Assembly: GCF_034314085.1 (NCBI RefSeq) | Contig: NZ_JAVIWI010000001.1 | Span: forward strand, 1,674,001 to 1,738,000 | DNA length: 64,000 nucleotides | From: Undibacterium sp. 5I1 | GTDB taxonomy: Bacteria > Pseudomonadota > Gammaproteobacteria > Burkholderiales > Burkholderiaceae_D | Reading direction: 5' to 3' | Shown here: one piece after another, positions 9,443 through 18,199 of the stretch | Position numbering within the stretch: position 1 is the stretch's first letter | Layout: every line of letters starts with the position of its first letter | The notes under the pieces: generated by a model | Databases searched by the model: none | Seen by the model: only the letters and a program-made list of their open reading frames with translations | What the model was told of the DNA's origin: nothing | Made by a program: the position numbers and the translations under genes

Positions 9443-11410
9443 CTATTTCATATAGAACGAAGGCGTTACGCTATCAATATAAATGACCGCATCGTAGGCT
9501 TTGTTAGGAATAATTTTTTCTGGATTGCCACCCCAAAATCTGGCGTTGACGGGAGTAGACATCCAGCTATGCGCGGTATCTGCTTTGGCTTGTGAGAAGT
9601 CAACAAAATTCATTTTAAGAGCGCCATTGGCCAGTATGCTTTCTAAGCTGTCTACGGGTGGTGATGGGATTTCTGAATAGGTTTCTTGGGCATAGCTGCC
9701 GAGTACGCCTCGCCCCATATACAGTCCTATGGTGTACATCTCTTTTCGGCGTTTTTCTGCCATCCAGACGCCCATGGTTTTAGGGCTTTCTTTGCTTACC
9801 CAGTTATTAACGACGTGGGTGTTATGTGCCCATACGATGAACTTCTTTTGCGGATAAACCTTATCCAGTAAAAAATTCAAATTGTCTGCCATGGCCTGAT
9901 CGCGGATTTCCATATTTTTTTTATTTGAAGTTACGTATGCAAGTTGATTGCACAACGCGACTCTTGATCTGGCTTCCTGTATTGTCATATCCACTTCTGC
10001 CAGTGTGTTGGCATCGTTTGCCAAGAGTTTTGTCCGCCCTCTATTGAGTTCGTCTGCAATCGCGCTGTAGTGCATTGCTAACTGGCTAGCCGACATGGTG
10101 GCTTGCTGGGTGTTGTATAGAAGATTGAGCTCCTGCTCTAGATGATCTATTTGTCTGGCGAACTTCGTCTCGGTAGTAAGTTCAGAATGATCTTCAAGCA
10201 GGTTCAACATCGTTTTAAATCTGGCTGAAATAATGGCGCTAGATTTCCAGCCTGAGTTTTGAATATCAAAACCCGCGAGTTGAAGAGGATGATTTTCTGT
10301 GCGGCTTTGTTTTAGGTATTCAAACAGACCGAGTGTCTCTTTCGTTCCTATGGTGCCGAACTGACTGGTGGTCATGGCGTCAACCGCAGACATGCTAGCA
10401 ATATTGGCGTTGATTGCATGACTGGTCGTCATCGATGCTTCCATAGCGATCACATCAAAACCCATCTCTTGGTGTAAAAATTTAATCAGCCTGATTTTCA
10501 TCCAATTGAATTCGGCAACACCATGTGCGCTCTCACCAAGTTGCACAATGCGCTTATCTTTTAGCAGCGGCTTGAGGAACTGTAGATCGCTAAAATCATC
10601 ACTAAACAAAGAGCGTAGGCCGTGCGAACTTTGCCTTATGCCCATTTGCCATTCCGGCGTTGTTTGTGACCTTCTTTGTGACCTTATTTGTGAACTTATT
10701 TCTGGCATAAGGCTCTCTGGCAAAACCATGCTTTGCTCGTCCACTAATTGCATGGATTTTTGTGGTGGTGCTGGTCGGCGTACGTCTGCGACATCGGCTA
10801 TCTTGATGCTTTCATCGATCTCTAGTTTTAGGTCATCAAACCAGGCTGTGCCGGTGCCTGAAAGTCCGATACCAACATAGATGACTGCCGCGTTACCCGG
10901 CACGGGGACTTGAATCTCAAAGCGTTGCCAGTCGTTCGTACCTGTCGGGCCTTGTTCGCCAAGTATGGCGTTAGCAAAGACCTTTTGAGCTTGACCATTG
11001 ACTTGAAATATCAGCACCGCACGCCCATTACGAAGGTCTTTGGTCTTGATCCAGCCAGACAAATGTAAGGGGTGGCCGTCTGCCCTGCTCGCATCTAGTG
11101 TTTGGGCGACGACGGTCATGATTGCTGTTTGCGTCTGCGGGTTGCTCTCTAATTTGAGTGAGCATTTTCCCTCTTTGGCGATCTGGCAATCGGCACTGAC
11201 AGTGTGGGTTTGTACCATCAGGTTCCAAGAAGTGGGTAGGTTTTGCCCAGCCTGCCATTCTTCAAAACCCAGATTGGCGGCGTTGAGCGCACCTGCACTG
11301 GCAATCGATGGGCTGCACAAGGCGATGGTGATGCTGACATAGAGGATAGGTTTATGGAAACAAGCAAATAAATGTCGGAAGAAACCGCGTAACATTGAAG
11401 ACATCTGCAA
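9443..11410 (-). CDS. Exported erythromycin-esterase-family protein with an N-terminal beta-sandwich domain
   Basis: A 655-residue protein with an N-terminal hydrophobic signal (about 1-40, ending near IASAGA). Residues about 42-200 resemble a galactose-binding or carbohydrate-binding-module fold (LGFEEWQAGQNLPTSW ... WFDDLKLEID), common in secreted hydrolases. The C-terminal region (about 270-650) matches the erythromycin-esterase family (PF05139): QLGESAHGVAEF, DVIAMEASM and FIVWAHNTHV carry the conserved His and Glu residues of the active site. Family members hydrolyse macrolide lactones in some cases, but most environmental homologues have unknown substrates, and the extra domain argues against simple drug resistance. 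No operon partner is visible. Confidence 0.85.
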   Translation of the reverse strand: MQMSSMLRGFFRHLFACFHKPILYVSITIALCSPSIASAGALNAANLGFEEWQAGQNLPTSWNLMVQTHTVSADCQIAKEGKCSLKLESNPQTQTAIMTVVAQTLDASRADGHPLHLSGWIKTKDLRNGRAVLIFQVNGQAQKVFANAILGEQGPTGTNDWQRFEIQVPVPGNAAVIYVGIGLSGTGTAWFDDLKLEIDESIKIADVADVRRPAPPQKSMQLVDEQSMVLPESLMPEISSQIRSQRRSQTTPEWQMGIRQSSHGLRSLFSDDFSDLQFLKPLLKDKRIVQLGESAHGVAEFNWMKIRLIKFLHQEMGFDVIAMEASMTTSHAINANIASMSAVDAMTTSQFGTIGTKETLGLFEYLKQSRTENHPLQLAGFDIQNSGWKSSAIISARFKTMLNLLEDHSELTTETKFARQIDHLEQELNLLYNTQQATMSASQLAMHYSAIADELNRGRTKLLANDANTLAEVDMTIQEARSRVALCNQLAYVTSNKKNMEIRDQAMADNLNFLLDKVYPQKKFIVWAHNTHVVNNWVSKESPKTMGVWMAEKRRKEMYTIGLYMGRGVLGSYAQETYSEIPSPPVDSLESILANGALKMNFVDFSQAKADTAHSWMSTPVNARFWGGNPEKIIPNKAYDAVIYIDSVTPSFYMK

Positions 11411-11811
11411 TCTTGTTTAGGTTGAAGTAAGCAATCTATCTGAGGAAGAAAAGTTCAAGCTTGTAATTATAAATGCGGCATACAGATGCGATAGAAACAA
11501 CTTTTCTCGATTAATTTACAGTCTGCACCTCAATCAGCTCTAAACAAATCAAGTTGTTACAGCGAGTTACACTGAAGTTTTCAAAGTGACATTGCAATAG
11601 CTTGCGTTGTCGTAGAGAATGAAATTCGTGGTTTTAGGAAACTAGGGCTGCAATATTAACCAGCAATATTAACTGGCAAGACGAATTTAAAAACATTGGA
11701 GTTATCATCTGCTATTGTTTTTTGTGCTGTTTTTTGCCATCGCTCTTGCCAAGGTTTTCGATGATCTGGCAAATTAAATCAATTCTGTAGTACGTCAATT
11801 TTGGAGCATGT
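11411..11811. other. Divergent intergenic region with a short direct repeat
   Basis: About 400 bp between two divergent genes, so both promoters should lie here. The only structure I see is a tandem GCAATATTAAC at 11650-11660 and 11663-11673 (13-bp period). No promoter matches well enough to call. Confidence 0.4.
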
Positions 11812-12522
11812 ATGTCAATTTCATCAGTAGGGACTAACAGCTATCAAGGCGTAAGCAGTTTGACATCCACTTTAGCTAATGCTGGGACTACTTTATCTAC
11901 TGTAAATAATGCCGATGTTAATACCATCAATTCGACAGCCGCTGCATCAGGTAATACAAGTCAAACTGCTGCAACATCTGCTAACGGTTTTAACAGCAGT
12001 AGTCTGGCAGCAGCTTTGCAATTGTCGCTATCGCAGTTTAATGCAGGCTCTAGTATCAGTGCTTTGTTTGGTTCTTCAGACAGTTCTCAGCAATCGTCTT
12101 CTGATTTTTTGAGTAACTTATTGGGATCGTTGCCTGGCTTGTCTTCGTCCACGACGTCGTCATCGAGTTCTCTGACAGATTTGCTGAACGGGTCAAATGG
12201 ATCTGGTAGTTCCGCTAGCCAAACGCCTGCAGTCGTGCAGTTGGATTCAACGAGTGCAACATTTAAATTACAAACCAGCATCCAAAACTTGATTACGCAA
12301 CTTGATAACGGCAGCAGCGCTAGCAGTAGCGGCGATTTGTTTGGTGCCAGCGGCTCTGGCAGTTCATCGTCGTTACAGAGCTTGCAACAATCATTTAATG
12401 ACCTGATCACATCTAGTGGCGGCAACCCCAGCCAAACGTCTTTGCAGAGCTTTCTTAAAGTTGTAGCAGCCAATGTCCAGGGCAGTGCCTCTATTGGTAG
12501 CTTGTTTGATGCCAGTGCCTGA
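11812..12522 (+). CDS. Ser/Gly/Asn-rich low-complexity protein of unknown function
   Basis: A 236-residue protein made largely of Ser, Ala, Gly, Asn, Gln and Leu, with runs such as SSTTSSSSSLTDLLNGSNGS. It has no signal peptide, no Cys and no membrane segment. Hydrophobic leucine-bearing strips (SLAAALQLSLSQFNAG, SLQSLQQSFNDLITSS, SLQSFLKVVAANVQG) are regularly spaced and could form amphipathic helices. The N-terminus (MSISSVGTNSYQG) and composition recall export-competent, flagellar-type or surface-associated proteins, but I cannot name a family. GGAG precedes the ATG at a good distance. It stands alone. Confidence 0.75.
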   Translation: MSISSVGTNSYQGVSSLTSTLANAGTTLSTVNNADVNTINSTAAASGNTSQTAATSANGFNSSSLAAALQLSLSQFNAGSSISALFGSSDSSQQSSSDFLSNLLGSLPGLSSSTTSSSSSLTDLLNGSNGSGSSASQTPAVVQLDSTSATFKLQTSIQNLITQLDNGSSASSSGDLFGASGSGSSSSLQSLQQSFNDLITSSGGNPSQTSLQSFLKVVAANVQGSASIGSLFDASA

Positions 12523-12661
12523 TGAGTGTATTCATATAGCGGCTCTAGCTCCTGTCCCTGAGTAGCATCAACCAATAGCCAATAACTCCAATCAGCTTAA
12601 AATTTGTTTTCTGGTCAAATACAGCTAGACAAAACCTCATCTGGCGAAATTCTGGTTAAAA

Positions 12662-13519
12662 ATGTTACTCACCATTATCGGACGCATCTCCAAATCAAGA
12701 AATAAAAATCCCACCTCCACCGTCCGGAATTCTTTTGTATTTATTTGCGGTATCCTTGCCTTGTTATCGGCACCCTCTGATATCTCAGCTTGTGAAAAAA
12801 CGGTGCGCTGGGATGACGATAAACCTTATTCATCAAAGAATGCAGGCGGTGTCGTCGTCGGTTATTACGTAGATATAGTGAAAACTGCACTAGAAAGAAT
12901 GGGTTGTACGGCCAAGTTTGTTGAGCTCCCATGGGCGCGTGCCTTGGCGGAACTAGAAGCTGGAAGATTAGATGTCTTGCCAGGCGCTTTGAAAACGGAA
13001 CAACGCGACCGCTTTGCGCTTTTTTCAAGGGTGATTAACCGCTCGCCTAATGTCTTGTTTGTTGCGAAGTCTTCGCTAAAGAAATATCCATTAAAGAATC
13101 TTGAGGACATCATCAAAACTGACTTCAAACTAGGAACGCAGGTTGATGTCTCTTATAGTCCGCAATTTGATGTGCTGTCAAAAAACCCGGCATTTTTAAC
13201 GCATCTAAATCCAATTTATAACCGCACTAATGGCTGGAAAATGTTGCATGTCGGTCGTATCAATGGCGTCATCGCCGATGAAGTGACTGGCCTGATCGAG
13301 TTACAACAATTACATTTGAGTACCGAGATCGTTAGAAGCGCGGTCATCGTTTCTGACGATCCAGCGATGATCGCCTTTAGCAATAAGACGATTGATGCTG
13401 CTTTTGTCAGTCGCTTCAATACAGCGCTGGAAAGCATGATTGCCGATGGCCAGTATGTTCAAATTAGAAATCGCTATATCCCCTGTAAAACGTCGGTGCA
13501 AACGCTTGGGTGTAAGTAA
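12662..13519 (+). CDS. Periplasmic solute-binding protein, family 3 type
   Basis: A 285-residue exported protein. A hydrophobic signal segment lies at about 25-44 and ends near ISACEK. The mature part matches the SBP_bac_3 / PBPb fold: CEKTVRWDDDKPYSS near the start, GGVVVGYYVDIVKTALERMGC, then LPWARALAELEAGRLDVLPGALKTEQR, the usual ligand-contact segment. It should bind an amino acid or similar small polar solute. No ABC permease or ATPase genes lie beside it, so it is an orphan that may serve another transporter or a sensor. The signal core is preceded by an unusually long polar N-terminus, and a later start is possible. Confidence 0.8.
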   Translation: MLLTIIGRISKSRNKNPTSTVRNSFVFICGILALLSAPSDISACEKTVRWDDDKPYSSKNAGGVVVGYYVDIVKTALERMGCTAKFVELPWARALAELEAGRLDVLPGALKTEQRDRFALFSRVINRSPNVLFVAKSSLKKYPLKNLEDIIKTDFKLGTQVDVSYSPQFDVLSKNPAFLTHLNPIYNRTNGWKMLHVGRINGVIADEVTGLIELQQLHLSTEIVRSAVIVSDDPAMIAFSNKTIDAAFVSRFNTALESMIADGQYVQIRNRYIPCKTSVQTLGCK

Positions 13520-13584
13520 AACAAATTCATGTCTTAATTAATGCAGTTTGCTCATCTCAAATAAAGTTTTTACGGAGAATTTTA

Positions 13585-14103
13585 ATGTCAGCTTACAAAA
13601 ATCAAAGCTTGTCTGGAAATCTGGATAAATTGCTTCAATGGACCGGAATACCCAGACTCGCTGAACGCGGCGTTCGACGCCGCAATATGCGTTTTTTACC
13701 ATTAATAGTTATTTTATCGGGATCCATTTCCTTAGCAATGATTTTGCTTTTTCCCGAAAAATATTGGTTTGCCTATGCAGGTCTGATGATGAGTTTTTCG
13801 GTAGCGAATTTTCTACCTGTCTATGGGCCGGTTAAACAAGCACTCAACCCAGCCGATGCACTTAATGAGCATGATTTAATGATACGGCGGAATGCGTATT
13901 TCGCTACGTTTGCAACGATCAGCGCCGTCGCATTTTTAGGTATTTGGATGTTAGTCGGACTGACTGTATTAAGAGATTGGTCAGGCGCGACATTGATGCG
14001 ATCTATGATTGCTATTAGTTTTTATTTGATGTTGCTTCTAACAGCAATACCTACTTTATACGCAAGTTGGGCGGCATCTGCATCGCAAAAAATTGATGCC
14101 TGA
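13585..14103 (+). CDS. Hypothetical integral membrane protein
   Basis: A 172-residue protein with four hydrophobic segments at about 35-53, 59-78, 107-128 and 141-160. The N-terminal 33 residues are polar and basic (RGVRRRNMR), likely cytoplasmic. I recognise no family motif. TACGGAG sits upstream of the ATG as a ribosome site. It follows the solute-binding gene by 65 bp on the same strand and may be co-transcribed, without an obvious functional link. Confidence 0.75.
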   Translation: MSAYKNQSLSGNLDKLLQWTGIPRLAERGVRRRNMRFLPLIVILSGSISLAMILLFPEKYWFAYAGLMMSFSVANFLPVYGPVKQALNPADALNEHDLMIRRNAYFATFATISAVAFLGIWMLVGLTVLRDWSGATLMRSMIAISFYLMLLLTAIPTLYASWAASASQKIDA

Positions 14104-14180
14104 CCCCACTTCCCAAAGCGCATGTCAGACTTAAAAAACTGGTCTGTGCAAGTTAGCTTATTAAATTTTTCCTAAATTTT

Positions 14181-14978
14181 CTAAATGCCAGGCCATTTAA
14201 ACGCTAACGCTTGCTTGCTCAAAAACCGTTTAACAGCGTCACGATGATAGCTTGTGGAACGCGCTAGGCCTTGACCTGTTGCTTCCATTTCTAACATCGT
14301 CGTCAAGTTACTTCCTAGTGATGCGTTCATCGCGCGCTTGGCCAGGCTGATGGCTGTTTGTGATCCCTGGGTAAAACTGTGTGCCATTTCATGCGCACGC
14401 TCAGCTAATTTTTCTTCTGGCTGTATCTCAAAGACGATTCCCATTTTCTTAGCTTCTTCAGCAGTGATTTCTCTGGCAGAAAATGCCAATTCTTTTGCTC
14501 TTTGTAATCCGACGATGCGCGGTAAAGTATAAAAAACGCCGCAATCGGGTATCAGACCTAAACGTAAGAAGGCAAGGCAAAATCGTGCTCTTGGGGTAGC
14601 TATAATAAAATCTGCTGCTAATGCCAGTCCAAATCCAGCACCGTAGGCGGCACCGTCTACCGCCGCAATCACAGGACGATCTAATGTAATCAACTCCTCC
14701 AGCCAGAGGTGTAGCTCTGCCATTCTGCCGCGCCCGTCTTCTGCGGTACCGTCAGCATCCATTGTACGAATGTCGCCGCCAGAACAAAAAGCGCCTCCTG
14801 CTCCAGTAATAATCAAGGACTTGATATGACGATCATGACGAATAGCCGACATGACATCGGCGATCTCGTTTCGCATCGTCATATCAAGCGCATTTTTTTG
14901 TGATGGCCGGTTCAAAGTCAAGGTTGCGATGCCGTCGTCGACCGTATAAATAATGGCCTGTTTCGTTGCTTGCTGCAT
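14181..14978 (-). CDS. Enoyl-CoA hydratase/isomerase family protein
   Basis: Crotonase-fold enzyme acting on acyl-CoA in beta-oxidation or a related catabolic route. About 265 residues from the ATG at 14978, which has a GGAG ribosome site; an in-frame GTG 36 bases upstream lacks one. The oxyanion-hole segments are GAGGAFCSGGDI and AAYGAGFGLALAADF. The next signature is LGLIPDCGVFYTLPR, with Asp where crotonases of the GGTQRL type differ; this looks more like the PaaG/isomerase branch. It lies downstream of an acyl-CoA ligase on the same strand, 50 bp apart, so both probably form an operon that activates and processes one carboxylic acid. The substrate cannot be read from sequence. Confidence 0.9.
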   Translation of the reverse strand: MQQATKQAIIYTVDDGIATLTLNRPSQKNALDMTMRNEIADVMSAIRHDRHIKSLIITGAGGAFCSGGDIRTMDADGTAEDGRGRMAELHLWLEELITLDRPVIAAVDGAAYGAGFGLALAADFIIATPRARFCLAFLRLGLIPDCGVFYTLPRIVGLQRAKELAFSAREITAEEAKKMGIVFEIQPEEKLAERAHEMAHSFTQGSQTAISLAKRAMNASLGSNLTTMLEMEATGQGLARSTSYHRDAVKRFLSKQALAFKWPGI

Positions 14979-15030
14979 TGAAGTCTCCTTTGTTATTTCT
15001 GTATTAACGTCCACCTTTTAAGGCACAAGC

Positions 15031-16608
15031 TTATCCCAAACCGGAGTGGTTCTGATATTGGTCGCGTAGCTCTCGTTTCAGAATTTTTCCTATCGGACTT
15101 CGCGGCAAAGAAACGACAACTTCGACATGAGCAAGGCGCTGCATTTTTCCTAGTCGGGTATTTGCCCAGGACAAAATCTCGGCTGCCGTCACATTAGTGC
15201 TATTGACCACTACAAAGGCTATGGGAGTTTCTCCCCATTGAGAGGAAGGAACTCCGACTACCGCGAGATCAGCAACATCTGGATGCTGAGATAGAATCGC
15301 CTCTATATCGCTCGGGTAGATGTTGAAGCCACCTGAAATGATCATATCTTTTTTACGATCCATTAACGTTAAGAAACCGTCTTCATCAAACCGGCCAACA
15401 TCACCGGTCCGAATAAAGCGTACACCATCAGCGTCATACCATTCTGTCTCAGCTGTCTTCTCTGGCAATTTGTGATAACCGGACATCATACCCATAGAGC
15501 GTCCGACGATTTCACCCTGCTGCCCGACCGGTAATGGCTGACCTTGCTCATCAATAATCCGAAACTCGCTACCGGGAGCAGGCTGTCCCACGGTATGCAG
15601 CTTGGCTGGATACTGATGCGCCAGCAGCATACAAGTGCCGCCACCTTCGGTCATGCCATATAACTCAGTTAAACCACCAGGCCAGCGGACCAGCACATCT
15701 TTTTTCAGCGCGGCAGAAAATGGCGCGCTGGTTGAGAACTTAAACCGATATGACGACAAATCGTGCTGATCAAAATCAGGATACGCCATTAGACGCTGGT
15801 ACTGTACTGGCACGAGCATGGTGTGTGTAACCCGGTACTGCTGCGCCAAAGAGAGATATGTTTTTACGTCAAACTTCGCCATTAAAATGCTTGTTCCGCC
15901 CATTGCCACCGTGGCAAAAAAACTGACCAGCGTAGTATTTGAATACAGCGGGGTCGATAGCAAAGTCACAGTATCTGCACTATAGCCGCTAAATTGGCCT
16001 CGCTGTACATGCGCCCAACGCATCGCGTAAGGTTGAACGATACCCTTAGGTTTGCCTGTCGTTCCTGACGAATAAATAATATTGAACGCGGAATCAGGCC
16101 GAATATCTGGTGCGTTAACGGGACTGTCGTCAATGATGGAAGGTGCCAGCCAGCTCACCAGAGAATTCTTTGCAACAGAACCGACAGAAATAATGGGCAC
16201 ATTGATCTGATCAAGGACGGATGCCATCTCCAGAGTCATATCCTGATCCAAAAAAACGATGCTCGCATCAGCATCAGTGATCATCGACAGCAAACCTTCT
16301 GCTGTAGTCGATGGTGCCAGCGGTGCAACAACTACACCCGCTCTCAGCGCGCCTAAAAATACGATGACATAGTCGAATGAGGTCGAGGCGCAAATCGCGA
16401 TCGCGTCGCCAGCTTGTATCTGGTTGCGCTGCAACGATTTAACGACTAGATCCATCATCTGGTCGAGCTCTTGATATGTCAGCGTTTGAGCATTCTGAAT
16501 ATAGGCCAAATGCTGCGGCCGATATACTGCATGCAATTGAATCAGTTCTGAAATGGTCGCAAACTCCTTTTGTAACACCGTCGCAACCGCATTTTGATAC
16601 TGATCCAT
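15031..16608 (-). CDS. AMP-dependent acyl-CoA synthetase (class I adenylate-forming)
   Basis: A 525-residue ligase that activates a carboxylic acid with ATP and CoA. The P-loop-like motif YSSGTTGKPKG lies about 190 residues in. TELYGMTEGGGTCML is the A5-type motif, RTGDVGRFDEDGF the A7 region and DRKKDMIISGGFNIYPSDIE the hinge/A8 region. PIGKILKREL near the C-terminus holds the catalytic Lys. ATG start with GGAG upstream. It is the first gene of the pair with the enoyl-CoA hydratase. Members with this architecture act on medium-chain, aromatic or branched acids, and I cannot choose between them. Confidence 0.92.
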   Translation of the reverse strand: MDQYQNAVATVLQKEFATISELIQLHAVYRPQHLAYIQNAQTLTYQELDQMMDLVVKSLQRNQIQAGDAIAICASTSFDYVIVFLGALRAGVVVAPLAPSTTAEGLLSMITDADASIVFLDQDMTLEMASVLDQINVPIISVGSVAKNSLVSWLAPSIIDDSPVNAPDIRPDSAFNIIYSSGTTGKPKGIVQPYAMRWAHVQRGQFSGYSADTVTLLSTPLYSNTTLVSFFATVAMGGTSILMAKFDVKTYLSLAQQYRVTHTMLVPVQYQRLMAYPDFDQHDLSSYRFKFSTSAPFSAALKKDVLVRWPGGLTELYGMTEGGGTCMLLAHQYPAKLHTVGQPAPGSEFRIIDEQGQPLPVGQQGEIVGRSMGMMSGYHKLPEKTAETEWYDADGVRFIRTGDVGRFDEDGFLTLMDRKKDMIISGGFNIYPSDIEAILSQHPDVADLAVVGVPSSQWGETPIAFVVVNSTNVTAAEILSWANTRLGKMQRLAHVEVVVSLPRSPIGKILKRELRDQYQNHSGLG

Positions 16609-16704
16609 TGGAGGTCTCCCGTCTTTATTATTTTGACTGAAATACTGAACTACCTAAATAGATGCACGTTGATAGGTTTCGGTCACCATGCCCCTACCCG
16701 CTTT

Positions 16705-17562
16705 TTAAGGCAACATCTTTTCAAAATCGACATCAGTCAATCGACCAAATGTAAAACCCTCCGCCTGCAAAGTAGCGACGATCTTATCTAATTGTCTGAT
16801 GGTATTGGGATGAATCTCATGCATCAGAATAATACCGCCACCATGGGTACGGACTGATGATAGTACATGCTCTAAAAAGTTTTCTCGGTTTTGCGGGAGA
16901 ACGCCGCAACTCAGTGCCTCTTTTAAATCTACAACGCCTTTGTGATCAAAAGCCCAGTCGCAGGAATCAACATGCCATCCTACGATTTTATAATCTAAGG
17001 ACTTCACTAATTGATTGGAATCGCAAGTTGAGTTGCCATAGGGGTAGCGGAAGAATTTTTGCGGCGTCGCTTTAGAGAACAAGGCCACACTCTTCTCTAC
17101 TTCTGTAGTTTGCTCGGCGACAGAGATGTCGTGAAAATTGGGATGACTCCATGAATGCACGCCGATCATTGCATGCGTCGATGCCTGTACCAGACTGACT
17201 AGATCAGGATGCGCCTGCGCTTTTTCTCCAATCATGAAGAAACTACCGGGCACATTATATTTTTCCAGCACAGAAAGTATGTATTTAGTTTGCTCTGGAT
17301 CAGGGCCATCATCAAAGGTCAGCACGACTGTTTTATGTGGCGGCGTGGCGGCAATCTCGGACTCATAACGGCACTGACGATGCAAGGTATCGCTATCAAT
17401 CGACAGGTGCTCTATCAACTTTTTCAAGCGATGTTTGCGTATTGTTTTAGATTCCTCTGCGACAGAGTGCTCTTGGGCTGTCGGGACGCTTTCTTGTGCT
17501 TTTGCCAAAGAACAATTTAAAAAGATCAACGTCACGAAAATACAGAGAATGAAATTACGCAT
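16705..17562 (-). CDS. Exported polysaccharide deacetylase (NodB-type, CE4)
   Basis: A 285-residue protein with a signal peptide (MRNFILCIFVTLIFLNCSLA, cleavage near AKA-Q). The NodB homology domain spans about 75-270: TFDDGPDP contains the catalytic Asp and a metal Asp, HSWSHPNF supplies the two metal-binding His residues, and RYPYGNSTCDS is motif 3. HVDSCDWAF and ILMHEIHP look like motifs 4 and 5. It should remove acetyl groups from N-acetylated sugars in the envelope or environment. It is transcribed separately from the acyl-CoA genes, with about 95 bp between them. Confidence 0.9.
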   Translation of the reverse strand: MRNFILCIFVTLIFLNCSLAKAQESVPTAQEHSVAEESKTIRKHRLKKLIEHLSIDSDTLHRQCRYESEIAATPPHKTVVLTFDDGPDPEQTKYILSVLEKYNVPGSFFMIGEKAQAHPDLVSLVQASTHAMIGVHSWSHPNFHDISVAEQTTEVEKSVALFSKATPQKFFRYPYGNSTCDSNQLVKSLDYKIVGWHVDSCDWAFDHKGVVDLKEALSCGVLPQNRENFLEHVLSSVRTHGGGIILMHEIHPNTIRQLDKIVATLQAEGFTFGRLTDVDFEKMLP

Positions 17563-17743
17563 AGAGTTCTTTTATTGGGTGATTCGTGATGCAGGGCAAA
17601 ACTGCGAGGCAAAAAAATTGGTCAACAAGAGCAACAGACTAGCTCCCGATTGACCATTTTGACTTTCTAAGAAGTATTCAATGTTGGTAGATGGCGACCG
17701 GGTGCCAACCGCATCACAACATCACAACATGAATGCGACTGAA

Positions 17744-17947
17744 TTAAAGCGAGGTAAAACCACCTAATTGCGCCAGTTTATGTTCTTGACCATCATGCGT
17801 TACCGAAACTAGATCAATCTGGTAAGGCGCATTCAATTCATGACGCAAGCCAGCGCCTTTATTAACAGCGGCCAGATAATCGTCACCTGCTTCTACGGTT
17901 TTAGTCGGTTCATCTTTTTCATTTTTGCAGATTAAACGGTAATGCAT
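17744..17947 (-). CDS. Small conserved-looking hypothetical protein
   Basis: A 67-residue soluble protein (MHYRLICKNEKDEPTKTVEA...) with balanced composition, no membrane segment and no signal peptide. The predicted pattern is beta-alpha-beta, starting YRLICKN and ending DLVSVTHDGQEHKLAQLGG. I do not recognise a named family. Upstream lies a terminator hairpin, so it probably has its own promoter in the short gap. Confidence 0.6.
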   Translation of the reverse strand: MHYRLICKNEKDEPTKTVEAGDDYLAAVNKGAGLRHELNAPYQIDLVSVTHDGQEHKLAQLGGFTSL

Positions 17948-18020
17948 TTATAGATTCCCTATTGAGTTTGGTTTTAAAAATATTGGAGGCTAAACGCCTG
18001 CTCTAACCATAAGTGTAAAC

Positions 18021-18044
18021 AAAAACCCGCCAATAGCGGGTTTT
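18021..18044 (-). terminator. Intrinsic terminator of the NAD(P)-binding protein gene
   Basis: AAAACCCGC / GCGGGTTTT with a 5-nt loop. On the minus strand it continues TTTTTGTTT, a good T-tract. It lies about 155 bp past the minus-strand gene ending at 18200, with a family-1 repeat between them. Confidence 0.75.
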
Positions 18045-18111
18045 AAGAACAAGAAATAATATTTTGAAACAATTTATCCGCTATTTCAGATTCTGATCAA
18101 CACTAACTCAT

Positions 18112-18193
18112 AAAAATATACTCACCACAAGTATATTTTTATGTCCAATAAAAATATGGGGAATACCTTATATTTACCCATATACTCCCCATT
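18112..18193. repeat. Family-1 AT-rich palindromic repeat, copy c (degenerate)
   Basis: AAATATACTCACCacaaGTATATTTTT followed by TGTCCAAT, but without the second TTGGACA arm. The right end reads ATACTCCCC in direct rather than inverted orientation. It ends a few bases from the stop codon of the gene at 18200. Confidence 0.65.
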
Positions 18194-18199
18194 TTCTAC

